Assembly: GCA_039024435.1 (NCBI GenBank)
Contig: JBCCQH010000001.1
Location: 310,001-374,000, forward strand
Direction: 5' to 3'
Length of the DNA: 64,000 bases
From: JBCCQH01 sp039024435
Lineage (GTDB): Bacteria > Bacteroidota > Bacteroidia > J057 > JADKCL01
The notes below the pieces were generated by a model. It saw only the letters and a program-made list of their open reading frames with translations. It was not told where the DNA came from and did no database searches. The first letter of the stretch is position 1, and each line of letters opens with the position of its first letter. The position numbers and the translations under genes are program-made. This document shows, piece after piece, positions 42,084-52,614 of the stretch.

Positions 42084-43577
42084 TCAGGGCTGATCAAAAG
42101 CGAAGAACTTGCGCTTGCCTTCGGAGGTGATGCCTTCAATTAAGATGCTGCCGTCGGCGTCTTTGATCATATCCTTGACCTCACCGGGGGTCTCCACGTA
42201 CTTTTTGTTGACCCGGGTGATGATGAATCCATCCTCAATGCCGGCATCCGCTAGGCGACCTTTGCGTATGTCCACGACTTTTACGCCCGATTCAATTCCC
42301 AGATCAAATTTGTCTTTGAAGGTGATCTGCTCCAGGTTTGCGCCGAGGTTATCGTTCCCGGCGATGGCTTCCATTCGAATCGGGGCTTCCTCGCGGAGGT
42401 TCCGGCCCAAGGTGGTGCGGCCTTCGCGGTCCCGCAACGTTACCAGCACGTCTTTGTGCTCATTTTCGCGCAGAAGACGCACCGTGACGCGGTCTCCCGG
42501 CCGGTAAGTCCCGATGATTTCCTGCAATTCAGAAGCGGAGTTGACCGGGGCATCGTTGATCATGTCGATGACATCGCCCGCCCGAATGCCGGCATCCTGG
42601 GCTGCACCTCCGGGAATGGTGCCGCTCACGTAGGCGCCGTGCAGGGTTTTGAGACCGGCTTTTTCGGCAAATTGCGCATTGATGTTGCGGATCTGCACGC
42701 CGATGATGCCGCGCTGGACTTCACCGAATTCCTTGAGGTCTTCGGTTACCTTTCGAACGATATTGACCGGGACCGCGAAGGAATATCCCGCGTAGGAACC
42801 CGTTTCTGAAGCGATGGCGGTATTGATGCCGATCAGTTGGCCGCTGGTATTGACCAATGCTCCACCGCTATTGCCGGGATTGACCGCAGCGTCGGTTTGG
42901 ATGAAGGATTCGATAGCGAAGTCTTCATCGAGTAGGTTGAGGCTGCGTCCCTTGGCACTGACGATGCCCGCCGTCACGGTCGAGGTAAGATTGAAGGGAT
43001 TGCCGACGGCCAGTACCCATTCGCCGACGGTCACGGCATCAGAATTGGCCATGGGCAGATAGACCAATCCTGCCTCTTCGATCTTGAGCAGGGCGAGGTC
43101 GGTGGTGGGATCCTTGCCGATGACCTCGGCTTCGTAGCTGCGCTTGTCCTCCAGGATGACTTCAACCTTGTCCGCATTGCGGATCACGTGGTTGTTGGTA
43201 GCGATGAAGCCATCTCCGGAGATGACGACTCCCGATCCTGAGGCTTGGGGCCGACCCATGTTGCCGTGGAACTGATCACCGAAGAGCCCGCCGAAGGGAT
43301 CCCGGCCGGTGCTCCGGTCAAAATACGATTTGATGTGGACCACTGCGGGAGTGGCCATGTGAGAAGCTTCCACAAAATCCGGGGCGACGGCGGTGCGGGT
43401 AGTGGGCGAGGTAACCGCAGTACTTTGCGGCTTGACTACCTGAACTGCCGGACGAGCGAGTTGCATGTCGGCCGGATAAGGATTGCTGTTAGACGGTGGG
43501 AAGAGGGCGTACATGACCCCAATTCCGGATGCGGCACCGAGGGCCGCAACTACGAAAATTCCGATCCATTTCTTCAT
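42084..43577 (-). CDS. DegP/HtrA-type periplasmic serine protease
   Basis: The 497-residue product has an N-terminal membrane anchor or signal (residues 5-26). A trypsin-like domain follows, with the catalytic triad His130 (TNNHVI), Asp160 (PTTDLALL) and Ser237 (GNSGGAL). Two PDZ domains come after it: about 290-380 (GIIGVQIRNINA... GDVIDMINDAPVNS) and about 410-490 (GVKVVDIRKGRLADAGIEDG in part). It degrades or holds misfolded envelope proteins. It is a single gene, convergent with the Fe-S pair; a palindrome lies upstream. DegP, DegQ and DegS cannot be told apart from sequence alone. Confidence 0.95.
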   Translation of the reverse strand: MKKWIGIFVVAALGAASGIGVMYALFPPSNSNPYPADMQLARPAVQVVKPQSTAVTSPTTRTAVAPDFVEASHMATPAVVHIKSYFDRSTGRDPFGGLFGDQFHGNMGRPQASGSGVVISGDGFIATNNHVIRNADKVEVILEDKRSYEAEVIGKDPTTDLALLKIEEAGLVYLPMANSDAVTVGEWVLAVGNPFNLTSTVTAGIVSAKGRSLNLLDEDFAIESFIQTDAAVNPGNSGGALVNTSGQLIGINTAIASETGSYAGYSFAVPVNIVRKVTEDLKEFGEVQRGIIGVQIRNINAQFAEKAGLKTLHGAYVSGTIPGGAAQDAGIRAGDVIDMINDAPVNSASELQEIIGTYRPGDRVTVRLLRENEHKDVLVTLRDREGRTTLGRNLREEAPIRMEAIAGNDNLGANLEQITFKDKFDLGIESGVKVVDIRKGRLADAGIEDGFIITRVNKKYVETPGEVKDMIKDADGSILIEGITSEGKRKFFAFDQP

Positions 43578-43624
43578 ATCGAATCCTCTGATCTAAACTA
43601 TTTTAACGATTATCCAGATTTGCT

Positions 43625-43643
43625 TTATCTATAACGTAGATAA
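43625..43643. promoter_or_regulatory. Palindrome upstream of the HtrA gene
   Basis: TTATCTA (43625-43631) and TAGATAA (43637-43643) form a 7-bp inverted repeat with a 5-base centre. It lies 48 bp upstream of the degP start in AT-rich sequence and could be an operator for an envelope-stress regulator. Confidence 0.3.
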
Positions 43644-43710
43644 GTCGGTTGAGGTTTAAATGGATTGCGTTAATAAATCTTAAATCAGGTTTCACCGTGA
43701 GAAAAGGCCC

Positions 43711-43746
43711 CAGGCCGAAAGCGATCTTTGCTTTGCTTTCGGCCTG
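43711..43746 (-). terminator. Terminator of the Crp-OMP gene run
   Basis: 12-bp perfect arms CAGGCCGAAAGC (43711-43722) and GCTTTCGGCCTG (43735-43746) with a 12-base loop. On the minus strand they are followed by GGGGCCTTTTCTC. It is 57 bp past the stop of the 43803 gene. Confidence 0.7.
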
Positions 43747-43802
43747 TGCCGGGGATCCGCGGTGGGAGCAAAATGTTCGCGCGAGACGATTTTAACCGCC
43801 TT

Positions 43803-44477
43803 TCACTGGTCGCTGAACTGCACTAGCAGACTCAGGCGGATCTGGTTGTGGTAGGTTTCGCCGCTTGGGTCCACGTAGGTTTCCCAGCCTTGGGTGGTCG
43901 TGTAGTGGAGGCCCGCCCCGATGCGCATGCCCTGCGGACCAAGCGGTGCGAGGAAGCGCACGCCCCCTTCGATTACCGTTCCGAAGCCTGCGTCACGTCC
44001 GTCCAGCAACTGGTTTTCCCAATCGCTCACCCGGCGGCCATCCGGGGTGTTGCGATCGTCCCCGAACAGGTAGTAACCGGCCCCGATCATGCCTGCCATG
44101 ATGGGAACATTGATTTCGAAGTTTTTGAGGTGAAAGGTAGGGGCCACCATCACGCCAAAGGCGCCGTGGTCACTGCGCAAGGTGACCTGATCGCGGCCCT
44201 GGTACATCTGGTTGTCGCTGGGGGTGACGGTGTAGGTAAATCGGTTGATCGGCCCGCTGCGGCCGTAGGCCATGAGTCCGACTTTGATTCGGCGTTTCCA
44301 CAGAGAAGCTCCGATGGAAGCGCCCACGGCGTTGCCCACGTGATCTTCAAGGAACATCAGGCTGAATTCTGGGGCGAAGAACCAGCCTGGACCCTTGGGA
44401 GTGGGGGCGGAAGTGGTTTGGGCCGGTCCCGAGGAAAAGATGAGCACCGCGAGGAGGGATAGAATCGTATTTTTCAT
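43803..44477 (-). CDS. Outer-membrane beta-barrel-like protein
   Basis: ATG 44477 begins a signal peptide (MKNTILSLLAVLIFSSGPAQ); the frame is open to 44612 over the end of the previous gene. The 224-residue protein alternates hydrophobic and polar residues in strand-like blocks (GASIGASLWKRRIKVGLMAYG, MRIGAGLHYTTTQGWETYV, NQIRLSLLVQF) and ends in Phe-Ser-Asp-Gln. This suggests a small outer-membrane barrel. Function unknown. It follows another barrel-like gene by 34 bp in the same direction, so the two probably form an operon that ends at the terminator at 43711. Confidence 0.65.
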   Translation of the reverse strand: MKNTILSLLAVLIFSSGPAQTTSAPTPKGPGWFFAPEFSLMFLEDHVGNAVGASIGASLWKRRIKVGLMAYGRSGPINRFTYTVTPSDNQMYQGRDQVTLRSDHGAFGVMVAPTFHLKNFEINVPIMAGMIGAGYYLFGDDRNTPDGRRVSDWENQLLDGRDAGFGTVIEGGVRFLAPLGPQGMRIGAGLHYTTTQGWETYVDPSGETYHNQIRLSLLVQFSDQ

Positions 44478-44511
44478 GGAAAGGTTCGATGAGAAGTGAA
44501 AGAAGGGGAGA

Positions 44512-45204
44512 TCAGAACGAGGGAGCGATGGAGAGTTCGGTAGCGGAGCGTTCACCGGCGAGGCGGAATCGAACCCCGGCGTGGAGCCCCCAGTGGTATT
44601 TGTGGGAATCACCGCTGGCTCCCGTGGCGGGTCCAGTCAGGGCTTGGGCAAACAGGACACTTCGGTCGCCCAGGCGGTAACTGGCTCCGGCGCGGATGGC
44701 ATTGGTTTGGTTTTCCAGGAGGCGGCCTGGACTCACTTCGTACAAGATGGGAAAGGTGATTCCGGTCAGGAAGTGCAGCCGGTCCGATGCCTTGATGGTG
44801 ATCAGCAGGCCCGGTTCCACGAGCACCGCGGCTGAGTTGAGGATGCTGTCGCGCTGGTCATTTTCGTCCGGATCGATGATTCCCTGGATCCGTCCGCCCA
44901 AGCGTCCGAAAAGGTCGAGGCGCATCCGCTTGCTTTCCTGAATGGTGAGGCGCAGCGGGAGGCTGAAGGCAAAGGAATATCCTTCCCTGATCGGTCGCGC
45001 CTCGATGAATCGGTAGCGCGGGTGGGAAGCCTGGAGTTCGAGGCCGGCCCGAAAGCGTTTGCTGAACTGGTGGCGCAGCGCGAGGCTGTTCTGGATGCGG
45101 TCGGCGGCAGAAGTTGCCACCGAGAGATCGAGCCAGGTCTGGGCCCGGGTGGAACCAAAAAAGAGCAGCAAGGCGGTGCAGAGAATCGTGAGTTTTGGCG
45201 TCAT
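44512..45204 (-). CDS. Outer-membrane beta-barrel-like protein
   Basis: A 230-residue protein with a signal peptide (MTPKLTILCTALLLFFGSTRAQ). Its amphipathic strands (FRAGLELQASHPRYRF, FAFSLPLRLTIQESKRMRLDLFGRLGG, GLHAGVRFRLAG) and C-terminal SIAPSF (aromatic last residue) are typical of outer-membrane barrels. No named family is recognised. It lies 68 bp downstream of the Crp/Fnr gene and 34 bp upstream of a second barrel-like gene, so the regulator may control both. Confidence 0.65.
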   Translation of the reverse strand: MTPKLTILCTALLLFFGSTRAQTWLDLSVATSAADRIQNSLALRHQFSKRFRAGLELQASHPRYRFIEARPIREGYSFAFSLPLRLTIQESKRMRLDLFGRLGGRIQGIIDPDENDQRDSILNSAAVLVEPGLLITIKASDRLHFLTGITFPILYEVSPGRLLENQTNAIRAGASYRLGDRSVLFAQALTGPATGASGDSHKYHWGLHAGVRFRLAGERSATELSIAPSF

Positions 45205-45272
45205 CTTTTTCGTTGTTGAATTTGAGATGACACAAAACTCGGGGTGGGCACAGCCGATTTCCTTGACTTGGG

Positions 45273-45863
45273 TTAAGAACCGCGCTCTTCTTCCAGGATC
45301 CGTTTGCGGATGCGGCTCAGACTCTCGGGTTTGATGCCCAGGTAGGAGGCGATGTGGAAGAGGGGGACGCGGGAGATCACTTTGGGGCGGTTGTCCAACA
45401 GGTAGCGGTAGTGCTCCTCCGGGGTCATGCTCAGGACCGTATTGGTGCGGTAGCGGGAACCCCGGAACGCATTTTGCATCATGATCTGTCCGAGTTCCAC
45501 CAGCTTAGGCGATGCGGCGTAGAGGGCGGGCAGGCGATCTTTGTGCAGCATCCTAAGTTGGCAGGGTTCCAGCGCGTCGATGTAGAATTGGGAGGGGGTG
45601 CCGGAAAGGATGCTGTCCATGTCGGTCAGCCAGCCGCCTTCGAAGAAAAACTGGCCGGTGCGCTCTTCTCCGTTCACGAGGTAGTAGTAGCGCAGCAGTC
45701 CCTCGCGGATGTAGATGATGTATTGGGCGGATTCTCCGGCTTGCTGAATGATTGCTTTGCGCTTGTGGGTGCGCGGGAGCATAGCCTCGGAAATCAGGGC
45801 AAATTCTTCTTCATTGAGTTGCAGGTGGCGGGCGAGGCCTTCACGGAGGGGGACAGGAGCCAT
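45273..45863 (-). CDS. Crp/Fnr-family transcriptional regulator
   Basis: The 196-residue protein has an N-terminal cyclic-nucleotide-binding-like beta roll (AQYIIYIREGLLRYYYLVNGEERTG) and a C-terminal helix-turn-helix (HIASYLGIKPESLSRIRKR). The phosphate-binding cassette residues of true CRP (RSA/RTA) are absent: the matching stretch reads GTPSQFYIDALEPC. There are no FNR-type clustered N-terminal cysteines. The effector is therefore unknown, as in most Bacteroidota members. Its start is 12 bp from the stop of the ATPase/HNH gene upstream, so it is probably on the same transcript. Confidence 0.88.
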   Translation of the reverse strand: MAPVPLREGLARHLQLNEEEFALISEAMLPRTHKRKAIIQQAGESAQYIIYIREGLLRYYYLVNGEERTGQFFFEGGWLTDMDSILSGTPSQFYIDALEPCQLRMLHKDRLPALYAASPKLVELGQIMMQNAFRGSRYRTNTVLSMTPEEHYRYLLDNRPKVISRVPLFHIASYLGIKPESLSRIRKRILEEERGS

Positions 45864-45875
45864 GGTCAGTCGGGG

Positions 45876-47096
45876 TTATTCGGGGACAAAGTTGGGGAAG
45901 TTATTTTGCATCATCAGGGCATACGGGGCTGAACGCCGGCAATTGCGCCGGAGCATTTGCCGGGCTGCAGCCTGGTGGGGGCTGGGTAAGTGGGCGATTT
46001 GGGCGATCAAAGCCATTTTTTGCAGATATTGCCGCCGCCTTTCCTCCAGTGGAATCCGGTTCCGGCCAGTATGCGCAATGGTGGCTTCTCCGCGGGGATT
46101 TTCGTCAATGGCCACCACCACCGACCGGTTGTACCGCAGAAAATCTGCTGGGTGATCGCGACCGGGATCGAGCAACAGCGGCGCTTCGGCTTCCAGGTCG
46201 TCGTGGTGGGAACGGGCACGTTGATTTTCATCGGCCAGGGGAAAATGGTTTCGCTTGCACTTTTGGTTGCAGATTTGGCAGGAGAAAAACAGATTCTCGT
46301 ATGCGTAGGCGAGCCAGTAGTATCCGGGACGCGCCGCCGTTCCATCGGGGGCGAGGTAGGCTTTTTGGGGGCGAAAATGCTCGACGTCGCCGTAGGCAGT
46401 ATCGTTGACCAGGCTTTCGCAGAAGAAGCATTTTCCGGACTGGACCCGTTTCAGTTCTTCCTTGACCGAGGCGTGGCCGTAGATACTGGTATCAAAGTTG
46501 AAATCGGTTTCCCCGGCGTCGAAGGCGTTTTTTAATTCTTCGGTTTTGTCTTTTTCCGCAGAATAATCGATGCGGATGATGAGCTCTTCCGCATTGGCGA
46601 GGAGGGCTTCGTCGTCGAAAAGGGTGGCGGAGGCATCGGCAAGCCGGTTTTCGCTTTGGTCAGTGGAACCCATCTTCCGGGAGGCTCCGTAGCCAATACA
46701 GATCTCCCGGTCCGCAAGATCTTTGGGTTCATGCACCGTTTCATCCTCGGGAATGGATTGAAAAAGACGGTGGGGATTGGAATACTCGGGGAAGCGATTG
46801 GATAGGATTCTTGCCTCAGAGAGGTTCGTTGGGGACCGAACGCTTTCGTCCAAAAAGAAATCGAACAACTGCTTGTGCTTTGCCGGAGGGGATCCCTGGT
46901 CAAGGGGCTGCAACAATCCCGCAATCGCCCGCAGGACCGTCGTTTTGCCCACCCCATTTTCCCCGATGATGACCGACCAGCGGGCCCACTGGCCGGTGGC
47001 ATCCCGAAAATCCACCCGTACCGGATCGGCGAAAAACTTTATCCGGTGCAGTTCCAGTTCGGTGACGTAAACGCCGGGGACTTTTTCTTCGCTCAT
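45876..47096 (-). CDS. P-loop ATPase / HNH nuclease chimera (Septu-like parts)
   Basis: I use ATG 47096; the ATG at 47117 lies inside the -7 box of a strong promoter. The product has 406 residues. Residues 8-190 match the start of the SMC/ABC-like AAA ATPases found in defence operons: a Walker A GENGVGKT (45-52), then CIGYGASRKMG (133-143) and SATLFDD...LANAEELIIRIDY (157-178). The Walker B, signature and His-switch parts that should follow are missing. From about 195 to the end it is an HNH nuclease: CFFCE (223-227), DVEHFRP (237-243), YYWLAYAYENLF (259-270), CQICN (273-277) and NHFPL (283-287). ATPase and HNH are usually two adjacent genes (compare PtuA/PtuB), so this looks like an in-frame fusion. 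A Crp/Fnr gene follows by 12 bp. Confidence 0.8.
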   Translation of the reverse strand: MSEEKVPGVYVTELELHRIKFFADPVRVDFRDATGQWARWSVIIGENGVGKTTVLRAIAGLLQPLDQGSPPAKHKQLFDFFLDESVRSPTNLSEARILSNRFPEYSNPHRLFQSIPEDETVHEPKDLADREICIGYGASRKMGSTDQSENRLADASATLFDDEALLANAEELIIRIDYSAEKDKTEELKNAFDAGETDFNFDTSIYGHASVKEELKRVQSGKCFFCESLVNDTAYGDVEHFRPQKAYLAPDGTAARPGYYWLAYAYENLFFSCQICNQKCKRNHFPLADENQRARSHHDDLEAEAPLLLDPGRDHPADFLRYNRSVVVAIDENPRGEATIAHTGRNRIPLEERRRQYLQKMALIAQIAHLPSPHQAAARQMLRRNCRRSAPYALMMQNNFPNFVPE

Positions 47097-47114
47097 AGCC
47101 TTTTTGTCGTATAC

Positions 47115-47148
47115 CAAAGCTAAAGAAACTACGCAAAATCAGGCAAAA
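47115..47148 (-). promoter_or_regulatory. Promoter of the ATPase/HNH gene
   Basis: On the minus strand TTTTG (47144-47148), a 21-base spacer and TAGCTTTG (47115-47122) match the Bacteroidota -33/-7 consensus exactly. The predicted transcript start near 47108 excludes the upstream ATG at 47117 and supports the start at 47096. Confidence 0.65.
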
Positions 47149-47220
47149 TCCCTGCTTTTTGCGGGAGGGAAGCGCAATTTGCCGCGCACCGTCTTCCCCT
47201 ATCCACATTCCCAATTCACA

Positions 47221-47252
47221 TTTGCACGCTACACATCATTGCCATAACTTTG
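47221..47252 (+). promoter_or_regulatory. Promoter of nuoH
   Basis: TTTG (47221-47224), a 20-base spacer and TAACTTTG (47245-47252) fit the Bacteroidota consensus exactly. The leader to the nuoH ATG would be about 75 bases. It is divergent from the ATPase/HNH promoter, with their -33 boxes 72 bases apart. Confidence 0.65.
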
Positions 47253-47334
47253 AATCTGATTCGGGAAGTCTCCCGCAATTTGTCTGGTTCAATCACAATC
47301 AGCTCATTCTGAATCGGTTAACAGGATTTGTCCC

Positions 47335-48390
47335 ATGACTCTCGGTGTAACATTGATCATCATTGGCGCGACGCTGTTCGTATTGTTAACGGCGGCGGCT
47401 TACTCGGTGTACGCGGAGCGCAAAGTTTCTGCCTTTATTCAGCAGCGGCCCGGTCCCAACCGGGTGGGCCCGTTCGGCCTTTTGCAACCCCTCGCGGACG
47501 TCGTGAAGCTCCTTCTCAAAGAAGATATCATCCCCGCCGAGGGAGACAAATTTGTCCATTTCATCAGCCCCATCATCTCGGTCGTGATCGCACTGACGGC
47601 ATTTGCAGTAATCCCGTTTGGGTTCAACGGCACCAACTTCATTATGGTGGCCGACGTGAACATCGGCGTACTGTACATGTTGGCCCTGGGGTCCATTGCC
47701 GTCTACGGTGTGACGCTGGCCGGATGGTCTTCAAACTCGAAGTACGCCCTTCTGGGAGGCTTGCGGGCTTCGGCTCAGATGGTGAGCTACGAACTGTCGC
47801 TCGGCCTGACCGTCGTCAGTGTGATTCTGCTCACGAATTTCATGGTCGATGAGCCGGCTGGAGCTGGTTATCTGAGTCTGGTGACGATTGTGGAGGCTCA
47901 GGCATCCAGCGGTATCTGGAACATTTTTCTCAACCCCATCGGCTTCCTGATTTTCGTAACGTGTTCGTTTGCCGAAGCCAACCGTACGCCATTTGACCTC
48001 GTTGAGGCAGAGCAAGAGTTGGTGGGTGGTTTTCACACCGAATACTCCTCCATGAAGTTTGCGACTTTTTTTGTGGCGGAATATCTCCACGTGATCATCG
48101 CTTCCATGTTCATCACGACGATGTTCCTGGGCGGATACCACGGTCCACTGGAAGGGGTCCTCGGCGTATCGGAATGGGGATGGGTTGCACAGACCGCCTG
48201 GAGCCTGGGTTGGTTCTCGGCCAAAACACTTTTCTGGGTGTTGGTGTTTATCTGGGTACGCTGGACCATTCCTCGCTTTAAATACGATCAGTTGATGAAC
48301 ATTGGGTGGAAAAGTTTCCTTCCGTTGTCCATCCTCAACCTGATGTTGGTGGCGCTGATCGGCTTTATTGTATGGCGGATGACGATGTAA
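47335..48390 (+). CDS. nuoH: NADH-quinone oxidoreductase subunit H
   Basis: The 351-residue membrane protein is a clear NuoH/ND1. It has YAERKVSAFIQQRPGPNRVGP (about residues 26-46), LLQPLADVVKLLLKED next to it, then AEANRTPFDLVEAEQELVGGFHTEY, and eight or so spans ending in a typical RWTIPRFKYDQLMNIGWK. NuoH is the hinge of complex I near the quinone site. The other nuo genes are not next to it; it has its own promoter and is followed 58 bp later by clpC, so it is a detached subunit gene. Confidence 0.97.
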   Translation: MTLGVTLIIIGATLFVLLTAAAYSVYAERKVSAFIQQRPGPNRVGPFGLLQPLADVVKLLLKEDIIPAEGDKFVHFISPIISVVIALTAFAVIPFGFNGTNFIMVADVNIGVLYMLALGSIAVYGVTLAGWSSNSKYALLGGLRASAQMVSYELSLGLTVVSVILLTNFMVDEPAGAGYLSLVTIVEAQASSGIWNIFLNPIGFLIFVTCSFAEANRTPFDLVEAEQELVGGFHTEYSSMKFATFFVAEYLHVIIASMFITTMFLGGYHGPLEGVLGVSEWGWVAQTAWSLGWFSAKTLFWVLVFIWVRWTIPRFKYDQLMNIGWKSFLPLSILNLMLVALIGFIVWRMTM

Positions 48391-48448
48391 AGGACGTCGG
48401 TAACAAAGGCCAGCAGCGTACGTTCTTCTATTAGAAAAGGTATACAGA

Positions 48449-51031
<2,583 letters not shown>

Positions 51032-51043
51032 GCTGATCTTCAG

Positions 51044-51100
51044 CCGCCCCAAAAGCAGCGCCTGCGATCCGTCGGGCGCTGCTTTTGCTTTTAGGGGCGG
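51044..51100 (+). terminator. Nested terminator after clpC
   Basis: Inner 12-bp perfect arms AAAAGCAGCGCC (51051-51062) and GGCGCTGCTTTT (51075-51086) lie within an outer CCGCCCC/GGGGCGG pair (51044-51050 with 51094-51100). The CTTTTGCTTTT run follows the inner stem. Confidence 0.85.
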
Positions 51101-51262
51101 TTGCCTAAGGGCCTTCACCGCAGCTAAAGGGGGTTTAGGGCGATATTCCCCACTGACCAGCCTCCCGACCCGTTTGTCGTCCTTCCCCTCCGCGGGCAAA
51201 AGTGCGGAATTCCTCGAGCGGGCCACTAAAACCTTGCAAATTGTTATGGCTTTTTCCCCGCC

Positions 51263-52552
51263 ATGCCCTATCTTTTCATTATGGATGCGCAAACAATCCT
51301 CATTGCCTTGATCGCAATTCTGTGTGCCAACTATACTTTTGACAAAGTGTTGGAGTGGCTGAATTTGCGGCGTTTGGATCCGGTTCTGCCGAACGAACTT
51401 TTGGAGTTTTACGACAAACAGGAATATGCGCGGTCCCAGGACTATTTGCGCACCCGAATGCGCTTTTCGTTTTTGAGTTCCACGCTTTCCTTCTTGTTGG
51501 TATTGGCGGTGCTGATCACGGGACTCCTCGGTGAGGTTGACGCCTGGTTGCGCGGCTACATCGAAGATCCGGCCCTGCTGGCAATTGCCTTTTTCGGGGT
51601 GTTGTTCCTGGTTCTGGACATCGTCGGGACACCATTTTCCCTGTACAGCACCTTTGTAATTGAGCAGCGTTTTGGTTTCAATAAAACGACCTTTGGAACC
51701 TGGTTCCTGGACAAATTGAAAGGCTACCTGCTTGGGGGGCTGCTCGGGGGCGGAATTCTTTATCTGCTCGTGTGGCTGATCGGTCTGATGGGGGAAGAGT
51801 TTTGGTTGTGGTTTTGGTTGTCCGTGGCGGTGCTGCTGCTGGCCTTCCAATTCATTTACGCGACGCTGTTGTTGCCGCTGTTCAACCGCTTGCGGCCCCT
51901 GGAATCCGGGGATTTGCGCAGTGCGATTGAGCACTATTGCGACGGGGTGGGTTTTCCCTTGCGCAACATCATGGTGATGGATGGCTCCCGCCGCAGCACC
52001 AAAGCCAATGCATTTTTCTCCGGATTCGGGCCGAACAAGCGGATCGTGCTTTACGATACCTTGATCCAGCAATTGTCCCAGCAAGAGCTGGTCGCCGTAT
52101 TGGCGCATGAGGTTGGCCACTACAAGCGCCGCCATATCGAGCAGGGCTACGTGATTTCGCTGCTGAACATTGGGGTGCTGTTGTTCCTCTTGTCGCGGCT
52201 GATCTTCGAGCCGGCGCTGAGCACGGCTCTCGGGGCTGAGCAGTCGGGCATCCATCTGGGCTTACTGGCCTTTGCGATGTTGTACGCTCCGGTTTCTCAG
52301 TTGGTGGATCTGCTGTTCAATGCTTGGTCCCGCCGGAATGAGTACCAAGCGGATGCGTTTGCCGCTTCCACCTACGATGGCAATGCACTGGGAAATGCGC
52401 TCACGAAACTGCACGTCAAGACCCTGAGCAATCTGCGGCCCCATCCGGCTTACGTATTTACCCACTTTAGCCATCCGACACTGTTGCAACGGTTGGCGGC
52501 GATACGCCTAGGGGGCCGAGGAGCACGGGCGAAGAACCCATCGGTAGAATGA
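51263..52552 (+). CDS. M48-family (Ste24-like) membrane zinc metalloprotease
   Basis: The 429-residue membrane protein has HEVGH in VLAHEVGHYKRRH (about 287-291), the third ligand Glu in RNEYQADAFA (about 366) and about seven spans. Its length and the N-terminal PFSLYSTFVIEQRFGFNKTT motif are those of CAAX prenyl protease 1 (Ste24) rather than of short HtpX proteins. In bacteria the natural role is probably membrane protein quality control. A second ATG at 51281 would remove six residues and is equally possible. It stands between the clpC terminator and the convergent rnc. Confidence 0.94.
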   Translation: MPYLFIMDAQTILIALIAILCANYTFDKVLEWLNLRRLDPVLPNELLEFYDKQEYARSQDYLRTRMRFSFLSSTLSFLLVLAVLITGLLGEVDAWLRGYIEDPALLAIAFFGVLFLVLDIVGTPFSLYSTFVIEQRFGFNKTTFGTWFLDKLKGYLLGGLLGGGILYLLVWLIGLMGEEFWLWFWLSVAVLLLAFQFIYATLLLPLFNRLRPLESGDLRSAIEHYCDGVGFPLRNIMVMDGSRRSTKANAFFSGFGPNKRIVLYDTLIQQLSQQELVAVLAHEVGHYKRRHIEQGYVISLLNIGVLLFLLSRLIFEPALSTALGAEQSGIHLGLLAFAMLYAPVSQLVDLLFNAWSRRNEYQADAFAASTYDGNALGNALTKLHVKTLSNLRPHPAYVFTHFSHPTLLQRLAAIRLGGRGARAKNPSVE

Positions 52553-52614
52553 TCGGGCGGAACCCGAGTCCGGACATGCGAGATGCGTAGATTGCTGGGG
52601 GCAACCCTTCCCGT

